This document shows, in pieces, positions 42,258 through 51,242 of a stretch of 64,000 nt of DNA. The notes beneath the pieces were generated by a model. That model saw nothing but the letters and a program-made list of their open reading frames with translations, searched no databases and was not told the DNA's origin. Source of the stretch: Haemophilus seminalis (GTDB lineage Bacteria; Pseudomonadota; Gammaproteobacteria; Enterobacterales; Pasteurellaceae); assembly GCF_006384255.1 (NCBI RefSeq), contig NZ_VCED01000001.1, positions 186,001-250,000 of the forward strand, given 5' to 3'. The translations under genes and the position numbers were made by a program. Within the stretch, counting starts at the first letter, position 1; every line of letters starts with the position of its first letter.

Positions 42258-42295
42258 AAGTGCGGTTAAAATTAGCCAAAATTTTAACCGCACTT
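42258..42295. terminator. Extended uptake-signal hairpin between pgpB and nagK
   Basis: 15-bp perfect arms (42258-42272 with 42281-42295), eight-base loop. The arms extend the uptake signal by six bases on the inner side. No T tract, so termination is uncertain. Confidence 0.5.
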
Positions 42296-42301
42296 AAATC
42301 A

Positions 42302-43027
42302 TTATTTTATGACGAAGATCGCCTTTTTCTTTAAAAAGGCAAAAATAATGCTATTAATCAACCATGCCAGCAATGTCGCCACAAATAAATCAATTGGGTA
42401 ATGCATGCCTAATCGCACACGGCTAATCAACATCAACAAGCCCCACACCGCAATACCCGCTACCAGCAATTTTGCTTTAAAAGAACGGTTACCCAATAAT
42501 TGGGTAAAGCCAACAGCAAGCATTAGCCAAGTTGCTGCAAAAATCGTATGCCCTGATGGGAACGAATATCCCGTTTCATTTTCATAATGATGAACTAACC
42601 AAGCTGGTGTGATGGCATCCATCGCATAAAAATTCTTAGCGATTTCTGCACGCAAAGTGCGGTCATTTTTATAAAAATTTTCTGGCGTTGAATGAGTTTG
42701 CTCAGCTAGATACACAGTGAACGGACGAGGTTCTTCAAATAATGCTTTTGCCCCTGTTTTTGCGGCTTGAGTTGCAATAACTGAAATCCCCATCACAATT
42801 ACGCCTAATATCCATTGTTTTGGATTTTTAAATAAAAAAGCAAACAAAAGCGTAAATAACACACAGGTGATCAACGCATAAGGTACGCTACCCGTTTCAG
42901 TGAGCAAATAAAGCCAATAATCAGCTTGAGTTAATTGGCTATTGCCATGCCACTGATAGGAAATACCCCAAATAAAAAATGGTACAAGACAAAGTAATAA
43001 CGTATATAATGACAGCCTTTTGAACAT
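42302..43027 (-). CDS. pgpB: PgpB, PAP2 phosphatase
   Basis: 241 residues, about six transmembrane helices. Dephosphorylates phosphatidylglycerol-phosphate and undecaprenyl pyrophosphate at the outer face of the inner membrane. PAP2 motifs: [24 protein letters not shown] and [13 protein letters not shown]. Divergent from ribA. Confidence 0.92.
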   Translation of the reverse strand: MFKRLSLYTLLLCLVPFFIWGISYQWHGNSQLTQADYWLYLLTETGSVPYALITCVLFTLLFAFLFKNPKQWILGVIVMGISVIATQAAKTGAKALFEEPRPFTVYLAEQTHSTPENFYKNDRTLRAEIAKNFYAMDAITPAWLVHHYENETGYSFPSGHTIFAATWLMLAVGFTQLLGNRSFKAKLLVAGIAVWGLLMLISRVRLGMHYPIDLFVATLLAWLINSIIFAFLKKKAIFVIK

Positions 43028-43096
43028 GCTCGCCCCTTAATAATAAAAAATAACGCGCGCATTCTAACAGAAATGACTACGGATAAGGATCACTTT

Positions 43097-43747
43097 ATGG
43101 CAAAAATTCAGCTAGTTGCGCAAGCCAATTTACCCACTGAATATGGTATTTTCAAAATGGTGGGATTTGAATTTCCAGATACAAAAAAAGAACATGTAGC
43201 CTTAGTGATGGGTGATATTTCTAATGCTGATGAACCTGTGTTAGCTCGCATCCATTCTGAATGTTTAACTGGCGATGCACTCCATAGCTTAAAATGCGAT
43301 TGTGGTTTCCAACTGGCGACAGCATTGAAACAAATTCAAGAAGAAGGTCGCGGTGTCTTAATTTATCATCGCGAAGAAGGCCGTGGCATTGGTTTGATTA
43401 ATAAAATCCGCGCGTATTCTTTACAAGATAAAGGAATGGATACCATTGAAGCCAATCTTGCTTTAGGTTTCAAAGCAGATGAACGTAACTTTGAAGTCTG
43501 TGCCGATATGTTCGAGCTACTTGGTGTCAAAAAGGTTCGCTTGATGACCAACAACCCAGAAAAAGTAGAAACCATGAAAAAAGCAGGTATCAACGTAGTT
43601 GAGAGAGTTCCCCTTAATGTTGGCGAAAACCGCTACAACACAAAATATCTTGATACTAAAGCGAAAAAAATGGGGCATTACATTGTGCATAACAATGATG
43701 AACAACATTTAATGACTTGCCCGCATTGCCAGGAAGAGATTATTTAA
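43097..43747 (+). CDS. ribA: GTP cyclohydrolase II
   Basis: 216 residues. First step of riboflavin synthesis. Zinc ligands Cys56, Cys67 and Cys69 ([17 protein letters not shown]), then [10 protein letters not shown]. The frame opens at 43073; ATG 43097 has AAGGA upstream and starts MAKIQLVAQ as expected. No FMN riboswitch is visible in the short leader. Confidence 0.96.
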   Translation: MAKIQLVAQANLPTEYGIFKMVGFEFPDTKKEHVALVMGDISNADEPVLARIHSECLTGDALHSLKCDCGFQLATALKQIQEEGRGVLIYHREEGRGIGLINKIRAYSLQDKGMDTIEANLALGFKADERNFEVCADMFELLGVKKVRLMTNNPEKVETMKKAGINVVERVPLNVGENRYNTKYLDTKAKKMGHYIVHNNDEQHLMTCPHCQEEII

Positions 43748-43763
43748 TAAAATAATACATGCA

Positions 43764-43805
43764 AAAAAAGCCATACTGTTATATTGAACAGTGTGGCTTT
43801 TTTAT
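43764..43805 (+). terminator. Terminator of ribA
   Basis: 17-bp stem with one G-T pair (43764-43780 with 43787-43803), six-base loop, A6 to T7. Confidence 0.9.
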
Positions 43806-43838
43806 TTAAACCTTATGCCATGGAATAATCAAAAGATT

Positions 43839-43892
43839 TTTTAGCATATTGCTAAAAACGAGAAACCCCGTCTCGTATTCCAAAGATCGGGG
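43839..43892 (+). promoter_or_regulatory. Hairpin plus possible H-type pseudoknot in a leader
   Basis: A hairpin TTTTAGCA / TGCTAAAA (43839-43846 with 43850-43857) is followed by two interleaved 5-bp stems: CGAGA with TCTCG (43859-43863, 43871-43875) and CCCCG with CGGGG (43866-43870, 43888-43892). Loop lengths of 2, 0 and 12 are allowed for an H-type pseudoknot. It ends 19 bases before a small lipoprotein ATG. No match to a riboswitch I know. Confidence 0.45.
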
Positions 43893-43911
43893 CTTATCAA
43901 GAGTAAGTAAA

Positions 43912-44052
43912 ATGAAAAAAACACTCTTTTTCATTTTCTTGATTATCTGTTGTTTAGTTAGCTGTTCTGGTACAGTTATCTAAGATAATCGCTACGGAGA
44001 CGATGTCGGAGTTGTCCCCAACGCCTCCAATCTTAAAGAATTCTTTCCTTGA
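43912..44052 (+). pseudogene. Small lipoprotein ORF with in-frame TAA
   Basis: ATG 43912 starts a 23-residue peptide with a lipoprotein signal (lipobox LVSC, Cys18) and stops at TAA 43981-43983. The same frame then continues DNRYGDDVGVVPNASNLKEF up to TGA 44050-44052, reading like real protein. A CAA-to-TAA change would explain it. Either a nonsense-broken 46-residue lipoprotein or a truncated 23-residue one. Too short for ordinary gene finders. Confidence 0.5.
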
Positions 44053-44067
44053 TTGCAAGCGTGATTA

Positions 44068-45609
44068 CTAATTTTTAACCTTTCGCCATAAATCTTTACT
44101 ATAAATGGTTCCAACAGAATTTACTTGCGCGCCCATTATACTTGGCGCAAGATAAACTGGCGTACTATATTGAAAAATGGGTAACACTAAATATTCTTGC
44201 TGAACTATCCCTTTTAATTTCGCGTAATTTTCTAACCGCACTTTTTCAGATGTCGTCGTCATTGCAGCTTCAAATAAACGATCAAATTCTGCATTTTTAT
44301 AGCCATTTTTGTTATCAGGGCTTTTTGAATAAAACAAATTTAAGAAAGCGACGGGATCATTAAAATCAGCACACCAACCAGAACGAATTAATTGAAAATC
44401 GCCTTTTGTGCGAGCCGTTTGCAATTCTTGCCAACCCATCCCTTGATTTTCAACTCGTAATAAATCTGATTGCGATAATTGACGATTCAATCGCGTTGCA
44501 ATAGTTTGATTCAGAGACGAATCATCATAACGAATGCGTAATTTCAATGGGTGAGTTTCACTAATTTGGTTTTGGGAAAGAAACTGTTCTGCAACAACTG
44601 GCTCCCAAACCGATTCTTGCTCACCTAGCATAGATTTTGGCAAAAAAGTATTACTAGGATGAAGATGAGTAATATCTGCAACCAAATTTTTCGTAGAAAC
44701 CATCGAAGCAATCGCTTTTCTTACCGCACTTTTTTGCAACATAGGATCGGCAAGATTAAACTCATAGAAATAAGTACAAAGTTGCGGATAATCTTGGATA
44801 TTTTGAACTGTTTTTTGCGGATTTATTACAACATCAAAATCAGATAAATCTGCATCAGCTGCAATTTTTTGATACTTCACTTGCTGAAATATCACTTTTT
44901 CCTTTGCCCAATAATAAGGATTGGCAGTTAAAACGTACTGATTTTCAGACTGGCTTTGTAATTGATAAGCACCATTGCTGATAAGGGTTTCAGTCGATTT
45001 AGCATAGCGAGGTAAAAGGCTGATGTGCGCCAGCATAGAAGGTAAATATGGCGATGCTTTATCTAATTCAATGCGTAAAGTGCGGTCATTTTCGGCAAAT
45101 AATCCAAGCGATTCCACAGCTTGCGTTTTTTCCAATACTGCCTTCGCATTTTTCACATTCATGAAAGCCAAATAATTTTTAAGTGGGCTTTCAGATTGAG
45201 AAAGTGCTTGCCAAGATTGCACAAAATCAGATGCGGTTACGGCTTCACCATTTGACCATTTGGCATTTTCACGCAAAGTGAAAATCCACGTTTTATTATC
45301 TTTAGTTTGCCAGCTTTCTGCTACGGCAGGAACGAGATTACCTTGCGCATCATAAGCCGTTAAGCCTTCAAAAAGATCGCGTAATAATTGCGTTTGTTCT
45401 TCGCTTTGTGCTTGCCAAGGTTGCAAAGTCAAATCGCCATAAACACCGCGTTTTAATTCAACTCGGTTAGATTCCAATTGAGGATTTTTCGGTGCCTCAA
45501 CTTGTGGCAAAACAGACTTGGGATTATCCAATTTATCACAAGCCACCACCGTAAAAATAATGGAAAAAATAACCGCACTTCGCTGGCACAAAGTTAGAAA
45601 ATTATTCAT
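44068..45609 (-). CDS. OppA-like substrate-binding lipoprotein (orphan)
   Basis: 513 residues, SBP family 5 (peptide/nickel type). Lipoprotein signal with lipobox TVVAC. Core features: LTLQPWQAQSEEQ, an N-terminal lobe with WIFTLRENAKWSNGEAVTASDFVQSW and LIRSGWCADFNDPVAFLNLF. No permease or ATPase genes lie nearby, so it must use another ABC transporter or act alone. Overlaps ybaN by 8 bp. Confidence 0.85.
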   Translation of the reverse strand: MNNFLTLCQRSAVIFSIIFTVVACDKLDNPKSVLPQVEAPKNPQLESNRVELKRGVYGDLTLQPWQAQSEEQTQLLRDLFEGLTAYDAQGNLVPAVAESWQTKDNKTWIFTLRENAKWSNGEAVTASDFVQSWQALSQSESPLKNYLAFMNVKNAKAVLEKTQAVESLGLFAENDRTLRIELDKASPYLPSMLAHISLLPRYAKSTETLISNGAYQLQSQSENQYVLTANPYYWAKEKVIFQQVKYQKIAADADLSDFDVVINPQKTVQNIQDYPQLCTYFYEFNLADPMLQKSAVRKAIASMVSTKNLVADITHLHPSNTFLPKSMLGEQESVWEPVVAEQFLSQNQISETHPLKLRIRYDDSSLNQTIATRLNRQLSQSDLLRVENQGMGWQELQTARTKGDFQLIRSGWCADFNDPVAFLNLFYSKSPDNKNGYKNAEFDRLFEAAMTTTSEKVRLENYAKLKGIVQQEYLVLPIFQYSTPVYLAPSIMGAQVNSVGTIYSKDLWRKVKN

Positions 45610-45964
45610 TCTCGGTTTTAACCCAAAATAAAAAGAACCAAAATTTAATACAAATCAATGCCGCAATAACGCTACGCCCCATTACGCTTGGCGTGAAATA
45701 AAAACCAATAAGCAACATAGTGGTCGCAAAACTCAAAATGCAAATTTTAGTATTTTTCTTTAATGTACGATTTTCATTAAAAGACTTAAGATGTTTTTGA
45801 TAAATACTTGTGCCTAAAAACCATTGTTCTAAGCGTTTTGAACCTTTTGCAAAGAAAAATAAAGTGAGTAATAAAAAAGGCGTGGTCGGTAAAATAGGAA
45901 GGAAAATTCCAATGATGCCAAGTGCAAGAGAAAGAAAACCTAAAACAATGTAAATAAACTTCAT
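45602..45964 (-). CDS. YbaN-like DUF454 membrane protein
   Basis: 120 residues with two N-terminal and two C-terminal hydrophobic segments. IFLPILPTTPFLLLTLFFFAKGSKRLEQWF is the DUF454 hallmark. Function unknown. Its stop overlaps the start of the OppA-like gene. Divergent from prlC. Confidence 0.85.
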   Translation of the reverse strand: MKFIYIVLGFLSLALGIIGIFLPILPTTPFLLLTLFFFAKGSKRLEQWFLGTSIYQKHLKSFNENRTLKKNTKICILSFATTMLLIGFYFTPSVMGRSVIAALICIKFWFFLFWVKTENE

Positions 45965-46086
45965 AATGTTCCTAATAAAAAGAAAATGCGAACCATTATT
46001 ACTGATTTTTTAGATTTTTCAACCTTGATATTATAGAATTTACCGTCACATAAAAAGTAGTTTTCAAAAAAGGAACATTTATATCT

Positions 46087-48126
46087 ATGTCAAACCCATT
46101 ACTTAACATTCAAGGCCTACCGCCATTTTCGCAAATTAAGCCAGAACATATTCAACCGGCTGTTGAAAAATTAATTCAAGATTGTCGCGATACGATAGAA
46201 CAAGTGTTAAAACAACCGCACTTTACTTGGGAAAATTTCATTTTGCCTTTAACGGAAACCAATGATCGCTTAAATCGTGCTTGGTCACCCGTTTCTCATC
46301 TCAATTCAGTAAAAAATAGCACTGAATTACGTGAAGCCTATCAAGCGTGCTTGCCGTTACTTTCTGAATACAGCACTTGGGTTGGTCAGCATAAAGGGCT
46401 TTATAATGCCTATTTAGCGTTAAAAAACAGTGCTGAATTTGCGGACTATTCTATTGCGCAAAAGAAAGCTATTGAAAATTCACTGCGTGATTTTGAACTT
46501 TCAGGTATCGGGCTTTCAGAAGACAAACAACAACGTTATGGCGAAATTGTGGTGCGCTTATCCGAATTAAACTCACAATTTAGCAATAACGTATTAGATG
46601 CCACCATGGGGTGGGAAAAACTCATTGAAAGCGAAGCAGAACTTGCTGGTTTGCCTGAATCCGCACTGCAAGCAGCACAACAATCTGCCGAAAGTAAAGG
46701 ATTAAAAGGCTATCGTTTTACGTTAGAAATCCCAAGTTATTTGCCAGTAATGACTTACTGTGAAAATCGTGCATTGCGTGAAGAAATGTACCGTGCTTAT
46801 GCAACACGCGCCTCAGAGCAAGGCCCTAATGCCGGCAAATGGGATAACAGTAAAGTTATGGAAGAAATTCTTACATTACGCGTGGAATTGGCGAAATTAC
46901 TCGGTTTTAATACTTACACCGAACTTTCACTTGCCACCAAAATGGCTGAAAACCCACAACAAGTGCTCGATTTCTTAGATCATCTTGCCGAACGTGCCAA
47001 ACCACAAGGCGAAAAAGAATTGCAAGAATTGAAAGATTACTGTGAAAAAAAATTTGGTGTCACTGAACTTGCGCCTTGGGATATTGGTTTTTACAGCGAA
47101 AAACAAAAACAACATTTATACGCCATTAATGATGAAGAACTTCGCCCATATTTCCCTGAAAATCGCGTAATTTCGGGGCTATTTGAGTTAATTAAACGTA
47201 TTTTCAATATTCGTGCAGTTGAACGCAAAGGTGTGGATACTTGGCATAAAGATGTGCGCTTCTTTGATTTAATTGATGAAAACGATCAACTCCGTGGCAG
47301 TTTCTATCTTGATTTATATGCACGCGAACACAAACGTGGTGGGGCATGGATGGATGACTGTATTGGGCGCAAGCGTAAATTGGATGGCAGCATTCAAACG
47401 CCTGTGGCTTACTTAACCTGCAACTTCAACGCGCCTATAGGTAATAAGCCAGCGTTATTTACGCACGATGAAGTCACCACGCTATTCCATGAATTTGGTC
47501 ACGGCATTCATCATATGCTTACTCAAATTGATGTCTCTGATGTGGCGGGTATTAACGGTGTGCCTTGGGATGCCGTGGAATTACCAAGTCAATTTATGGA
47601 AAACTGGTGTTGGGAAGAAGAGGCTTTGGCGTTTATTTCAGGGCATTACGAAACAGGCGAGCCGTTGCCAAAAGAAAAACTCACGCAATTGTTAAAAGCG
47701 AAAAATTTCCAAGCCGCGATGTTTATCTTGCGTCAGCTTGAATTTGGGATTTTTGATTTCCGCTTGCATCACACCTTTGATGCGGAAAAAACCAATCAAA
47801 TTTTAGAGACACTTAAAGCGGTGAAATCACAAGTTGCCGTCATAAAAGGTGTAGATTGGGCAAGAACCCCTCACAGCTTCAGCCATATTTTTGCAGGGGG
47901 CTACGCCGCAGGTTATTACAGCTATTTATGGGCTGAAGTCTTATCGGCTGATGCTTATTCACGTTTTGAAGAAGAAGGTATTTTCAACCCAATCACCGGC
48001 AAATCATTCTTAGATGAAATTCTCACCCGTGGTGGCTCAGAAGAACCAATGGAACTCTTCAAGCGCTTCCGTGGTCGTGAACCGCAATTAGATGCGTTGT
48101 TAAGACATAAAGGCATTATGAATTAA
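46087..48126 (+). CDS. prlC: Oligopeptidase A (M3 metallopeptidase)
   Basis: 679 residues, cytoplasmic zinc peptidase that degrades signal peptides and other oligopeptides. Zinc site HEFGH at 468-472 and the downstream glutamate in ELPSQFMENW. Full family length. AAGGAAC is 12 bases before the ATG. Confidence 0.97.
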   Translation: MSNPLLNIQGLPPFSQIKPEHIQPAVEKLIQDCRDTIEQVLKQPHFTWENFILPLTETNDRLNRAWSPVSHLNSVKNSTELREAYQACLPLLSEYSTWVGQHKGLYNAYLALKNSAEFADYSIAQKKAIENSLRDFELSGIGLSEDKQQRYGEIVVRLSELNSQFSNNVLDATMGWEKLIESEAELAGLPESALQAAQQSAESKGLKGYRFTLEIPSYLPVMTYCENRALREEMYRAYATRASEQGPNAGKWDNSKVMEEILTLRVELAKLLGFNTYTELSLATKMAENPQQVLDFLDHLAERAKPQGEKELQELKDYCEKKFGVTELAPWDIGFYSEKQKQHLYAINDEELRPYFPENRVISGLFELIKRIFNIRAVERKGVDTWHKDVRFFDLIDENDQLRGSFYLDLYAREHKRGGAWMDDCIGRKRKLDGSIQTPVAYLTCNFNAPIGNKPALFTHDEVTTLFHEFGHGIHHMLTQIDVSDVAGINGVPWDAVELPSQFMENWCWEEEALAFISGHYETGEPLPKEKLTQLLKAKNFQAAMFILRQLEFGIFDFRLHHTFDAEKTNQILETLKAVKSQVAVIKGVDWARTPHSFSHIFAGGYAAGYYSYLWAEVLSADAYSRFEEEGIFNPITGKSFLDEILTRGGSEEPMELFKRFRGREPQLDALLRHKGIMN

Positions 48127-48139
48127 TATATCAATCTAT

Positions 48140-48165
48140 AGGGCATGCACGACATGCCCTTTCTC
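48140..48165 (+). terminator. Terminator of prlC
   Basis: 8-bp stem AGGGCATG / CATGCCCT (48140-48147 with 48153-48160), five-base loop, then TTCTC. The rest of the 250-bp gap to hsdM holds one lone uptake signal (48213-48221) and no other gene. Confidence 0.65.
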
Positions 48166-48376
48166 AAATATTTTCCTCTAAAAAAGCCCTTCATAAAAAC
48201 ATTGCAAATTTCAACCGCACTTTATCAAGGCAGAACCTTCAAACGAGCTATTATTTTACAAACAACCCAAATGAAGTAGAGATAAACGCATAGAAACTCA
48301 CACATAACATACTCATTTCCTGTATAATTTTTCACATCTTTATTTAACTCATTACATAAAATATTTTGAGGATTTT

Positions 48377-49921
48377 ATGACAATAGCAATGCAACAACGT
48401 GCCGAACTCCAACGCAGAATCTGGCAAATTGCTAATGATGTACGTGGCTCAGTAGATGGCTGGGATTTCAAACAATATGTGCTTGGCACACTTTTCTATC
48501 GTTTTATTAGTGAAAACTTTACCAATTATATTGAAGCAGGTGATGAAAGCGTGAATTACGCTGAATTGCCTGATGAAATCATCACACCTGAAATCAAAAC
48601 GGATGCCATAAAAACCAAAGGTTACTTTATTTATCCAAGCCAGCTATTTAAAAATGTTGTAGCGACAGCCAATGCTAATCCGAATTTAAATACAGATCTA
48701 AAAAGCATTTTTACTGATATTGAAAACTCCGCTACTGGCTATCCTTCCGAACTAGACATCAAAGGCTTATTTGCTGATTTTGATACTACCAGCAATCGCT
48801 TGGGTAATACCGTTGCCGATAAAAACAGCCGCCTAGCTGCGGTATTAAAAGGCGTTGCCGAGTTAGATTTTGGTGACTTTGAAGATAATCATATTGATTT
48901 ATTCGGTGATGCTTACGAATTTTTAATTTCCAACTATGCTGCTAATGCCGGTAAATCAGGTGGCGAGTTTTTTACACCACAATGTGTTTCTAAGCTAATT
49001 GCTAGACTGGCTTTATATGGACAAGACAAGGTCAATAAAATTTATGACCCGGCAGCAGGTTCTGGTTCCTTATTATTACAAGCTAAAAAACAATTTGATG
49101 AACATATCATTGAAGAAGGCTTTTTCGGGCAGGAAATAAACCACACCACATACAACCTTGCCCGTATGAACATGTTTTTGCATAACATCAACTACGACAA
49201 GTTTGATATCGCCCTTGGCAACACCTTAATGAATCCGCAATTTGGTGATGATAAACCCTTCGATGCTATCGTTTCTAACCCGCCTTACTCCGTGAAATGG
49301 ATTGGCTCAGACGATCCAACGCTAATTAACGATGAACGCTTTGCCCCCGCCGGCGTACTTGCACCAAAATCCAAAGCGGACTTTGCCTTTATTTTGCATG
49401 CGTTAAGTTATCTTTCAGCAAAAGGCCGCGCGGCGATTGTCTCCTTCCCCGGCATTTTTTACCGCGGCGGTGCGGAACAAAAAATTCGTCAATATTTGGT
49501 AGATAATAACTATGTAGAAACGGTGATTGCGCTTGCGCCAAATCTATTTTTCGGCACCAGTATCGCAGTGAATATTCTAGTACTTTCCAAACATAAAACT
49601 GACACTAAAACGCAGTTTATCGATGCCAGCAGTTTATTTAAATCCGCCACCAATAACAACATTTTAGAACCGGAACATATTGAGCAAATTCTCAAATTGT
49701 TTGCCAATAAAGAAGATGTGCCACATTTAGCCAAATCCGTGTCCTTTGAAGAAATCGTTAAAAATGAATACAACCTTGCAGTGAGTTCTTACGTAGAACA
49801 AGAAGACACCCGAGAAGTGATCGATATCGATAAACTCAACGCTGAAATTAAACAAACTGTTGCTAATATCGACCGCTTGCGTGTAGAAATTGACAAGATT
49901 GTGGCGGAGATTGAGGGATAA
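48377..49921 (+). CDS. hsdM: HsdM, type I restriction-modification methyltransferase
   Basis: 514 residues, N6-adenine methyltransferase subunit. HsdM_N helical domain (about 8-150), SAM motif [11 protein letters not shown] starting at Asp224, and catalytic NPPY at 301-304. TGAGGA precedes the ATG. No simple-sequence repeat is seen inside this gene, unlike the repeat-bearing hsdM known in some H. influenzae strains. Eight bases before hsdS. Confidence 0.96.
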   Translation: MTIAMQQRAELQRRIWQIANDVRGSVDGWDFKQYVLGTLFYRFISENFTNYIEAGDESVNYAELPDEIITPEIKTDAIKTKGYFIYPSQLFKNVVATANANPNLNTDLKSIFTDIENSATGYPSELDIKGLFADFDTTSNRLGNTVADKNSRLAAVLKGVAELDFGDFEDNHIDLFGDAYEFLISNYAANAGKSGGEFFTPQCVSKLIARLALYGQDKVNKIYDPAAGSGSLLLQAKKQFDEHIIEEGFFGQEINHTTYNLARMNMFLHNINYDKFDIALGNTLMNPQFGDDKPFDAIVSNPPYSVKWIGSDDPTLINDERFAPAGVLAPKSKADFAFILHALSYLSAKGRAAIVSFPGIFYRGGAEQKIRQYLVDNNYVETVIALAPNLFFGTSIAVNILVLSKHKTDTKTQFIDASSLFKSATNNNILEPEHIEQILKLFANKEDVPHLAKSVSFEEIVKNEYNLAVSSYVEQEDTREVIDIDKLNAEIKQTVANIDRLRVEIDKIVAEIEG

Positions 49922-49928
49922 AAACACC

Positions 49929-50585
49929 ATGAAAAACAACCGCACTTTTTTAGAAAAATTATTGAATGGGGCTGAGGTCGAGTGGAAAACGCTCAATGAA
50001 ATATTCCATTTAAAAAATGGCTATACCCCGTCAAAAGGAGTGAAAGAATATTGGGAAAATGGCTCAATCCCTTGGTTTAGAATGGAAGATATTCGAGAAA
50101 ATGGACGCGTTTTAAATACAGCATTACAAAAGGTTTCAGAAAGTGCGGTTAAAGGTGGAAAACTTTTTCCCGCAAATTCAATTATTATTGCAACCTCTGC
50201 AACTATTGGTGAGCACGCTTTAATAACCATACCATTTCTAGCAAATCAAAGATTTACGGTTTTATCTTTAAAACCTGAATATATTGATAAATTTAATATT
50301 TATTTTCTATACCATTATTGTTTTACGCTTGATGATTGGTGTCAGAAAAATACCACTATGTCTAGTTTTGCCTCCGTTGATATGAATGGATTTAGAAAAT
50401 TTCCAATCCCCATCCCCCCACTCTCCGTCCAAACCGAAATCGTCCGAATTTTGGACGCATTGACAGCGCTTACCAGCGAGCTTACCAGCGAGCTTATACT
50501 ACGCCAGAAACAATATGAATACTATCGAGAAAAATTATTATCTTTTGATAGTTTAGAGCTATTGGGGGGGGAGTCCAATGGGTAA
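49929..50585 (+). CDS. hsdS: HsdS, first half (frame broken by G8 tract)
   Basis: 218 residues from ATG 49929: first target-recognition domain (WKTLNEIFHLKNGYTPSKG onward) and central conserved region (QTEIVRILDALTALTSEL, RQKQYEYYREKLLSF). The reading frame then crosses G8 at 50564-50571 and stops 12 bases later. The second recognition domain continues in another frame. One extra G (or two fewer) would fuse them into one protein of about 413 residues covering 49929-51169. So this is the OFF form of a probable phase-variable specificity gene, although a half-subunit that dimerises is possible. Confidence 0.85.
   Translation: MKNNRTFLEKLLNGAEVEWKTLNEIFHLKNGYTPSKGVKEYWENGSIPWFRMEDIRENGRVLNTALQKVSESAVKGGKLFPANSIIIATSATIGEHALITIPFLANQRFTVLSLKPEYIDKFNIYFLYHYCFTLDDWCQKNTTMSSFASVDMNGFRKFPIPIPPLSVQTEIVRILDALTALTSELTSELILRQKQYEYYREKLLSFDSLELLGGESNG
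50471..50494 (+). repeat. 12-bp tandem repeat in the hsdS spacer
   Basis: Two perfect copies of TACCAGCGAGCT, with a degenerate copy just upstream. They encode LTSELTSEL, between the two recognition domains. Copy number would set the distance between half-sites, as the TAEL repeats do in EcoR124. Confidence 0.85.
50564..50571 (+). repeat. G8 homopolymer, phase-variation tract in hsdS
   Basis: Eight G residues exactly at the junction of the two hsdS frames. With nine, the frame reads on as LGGGVQWVKLIDLGELIRG, the normal opening of a second recognition domain. Confidence 0.85.
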
Positions 50586-50596
50586 AACTGATTGAT

Positions 50597-51169
50597 TTGG
50601 GTGAGTTAATTCGTGGCAATGGATTACAGAAGAAAGATTTTACCGAAACTGGCGTTCCGGCCATTCATTATGGTCAAATTTATACTTACTACGGTACATT
50701 TGCTACGAAAACCAAATCTTTTGTTTCGCCTGAATTGGCTAAAAAATTAAAAAAAGCTAAATATGGTGATGTATTAATTGCTGGAACCAGTGAAAATTTA
50801 AAAGATGTAATGAAACCTCTTGGATGGCTTGGTAGTGAAATTGCTTTTTCAGGCGATATGTTTGCATTTAGACCGAATAAAAGAGTAAATACAAAATACT
50901 TAACATATATTTTGCAAACAGAAAGATTTTATAAATTTAAAGAAAAATATGCTCAAGGTACAAAAGTAATTAGAGTTAAGGCTGATAATTTTTTGAATTA
51001 TGAAATTCCTCTTCCTACATTTGAAGAACAACAACGCATCGTTTCAATCCTAGATAAATTTGAAACCTTAACCAATTCCATCACCGAAGGCTTGCCTTTA
51101 GCAATTGAACAAAGCCAAAAGCGGTATGAATATTACAGAGAATTGTTATTAAATTTTAATAACACGTAG
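50597..51169 (+). CDS. hsdS: HsdS, second half (out of frame)
   Basis: 190 residues in the downstream frame: second target-recognition domain (LGELIRGNGLQKKDF to IPLPTFEEQQRIV) and the second conserved helix repeat (SILDKFETLTNSITEG, QKRYEYYRELLLNF), mirroring the first half. The nominal start is a TTG without a ribosome-binding site, so it is unlikely to be translated by itself. Its TAG stop lies inside the REP-like element that begins at 51166. Confidence 0.8.
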   Translation: MGELIRGNGLQKKDFTETGVPAIHYGQIYTYYGTFATKTKSFVSPELAKKLKKAKYGDVLIAGTSENLKDVMKPLGWLGSEIAFSGDMFAFRPNKRVNTKYLTYILQTERFYKFKEKYAQGTKVIRVKADNFLNYEIPLPTFEEQQRIVSILDKFETLTNSITEGLPLAIEQSQKRYEYYRELLLNFNNT

Positions 51170-51225
51170 GGTGGGCTTCAGCCCACCAATTAATCACAAC
51201 AAACTGTGGGCTAAGCCCCCCCTAC
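51166..51225. repeat. REP-like palindromic element, copy 2
   Basis: Starts GTAGGGTGGGCTTCAGCCC and ends in AAGCCCCCCCTAC; the ends pair with one mismatch, and each half also folds by itself. Its first 22 bases match the element at 1601-1623 with paired (compensatory) changes. It supplies the hsdS stop codon and separates hsdS from the rhuM-like gene. Confidence 0.7.
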
Positions 51226-51242
51226 AAATTCGAGAAGAAATA

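Noticed and set aside
43028-43096. FMN riboswitch upstream of ribA
   Set aside because: The gap is under 70 bp and lacks the conserved RFN elements.
50597-51169. Independent second hsdS gene
   Set aside because: There is no ribosome-binding site or ATG, and the frame upstream reads GVQWVKLID directly after the G tract, so it is the second half of one gene.
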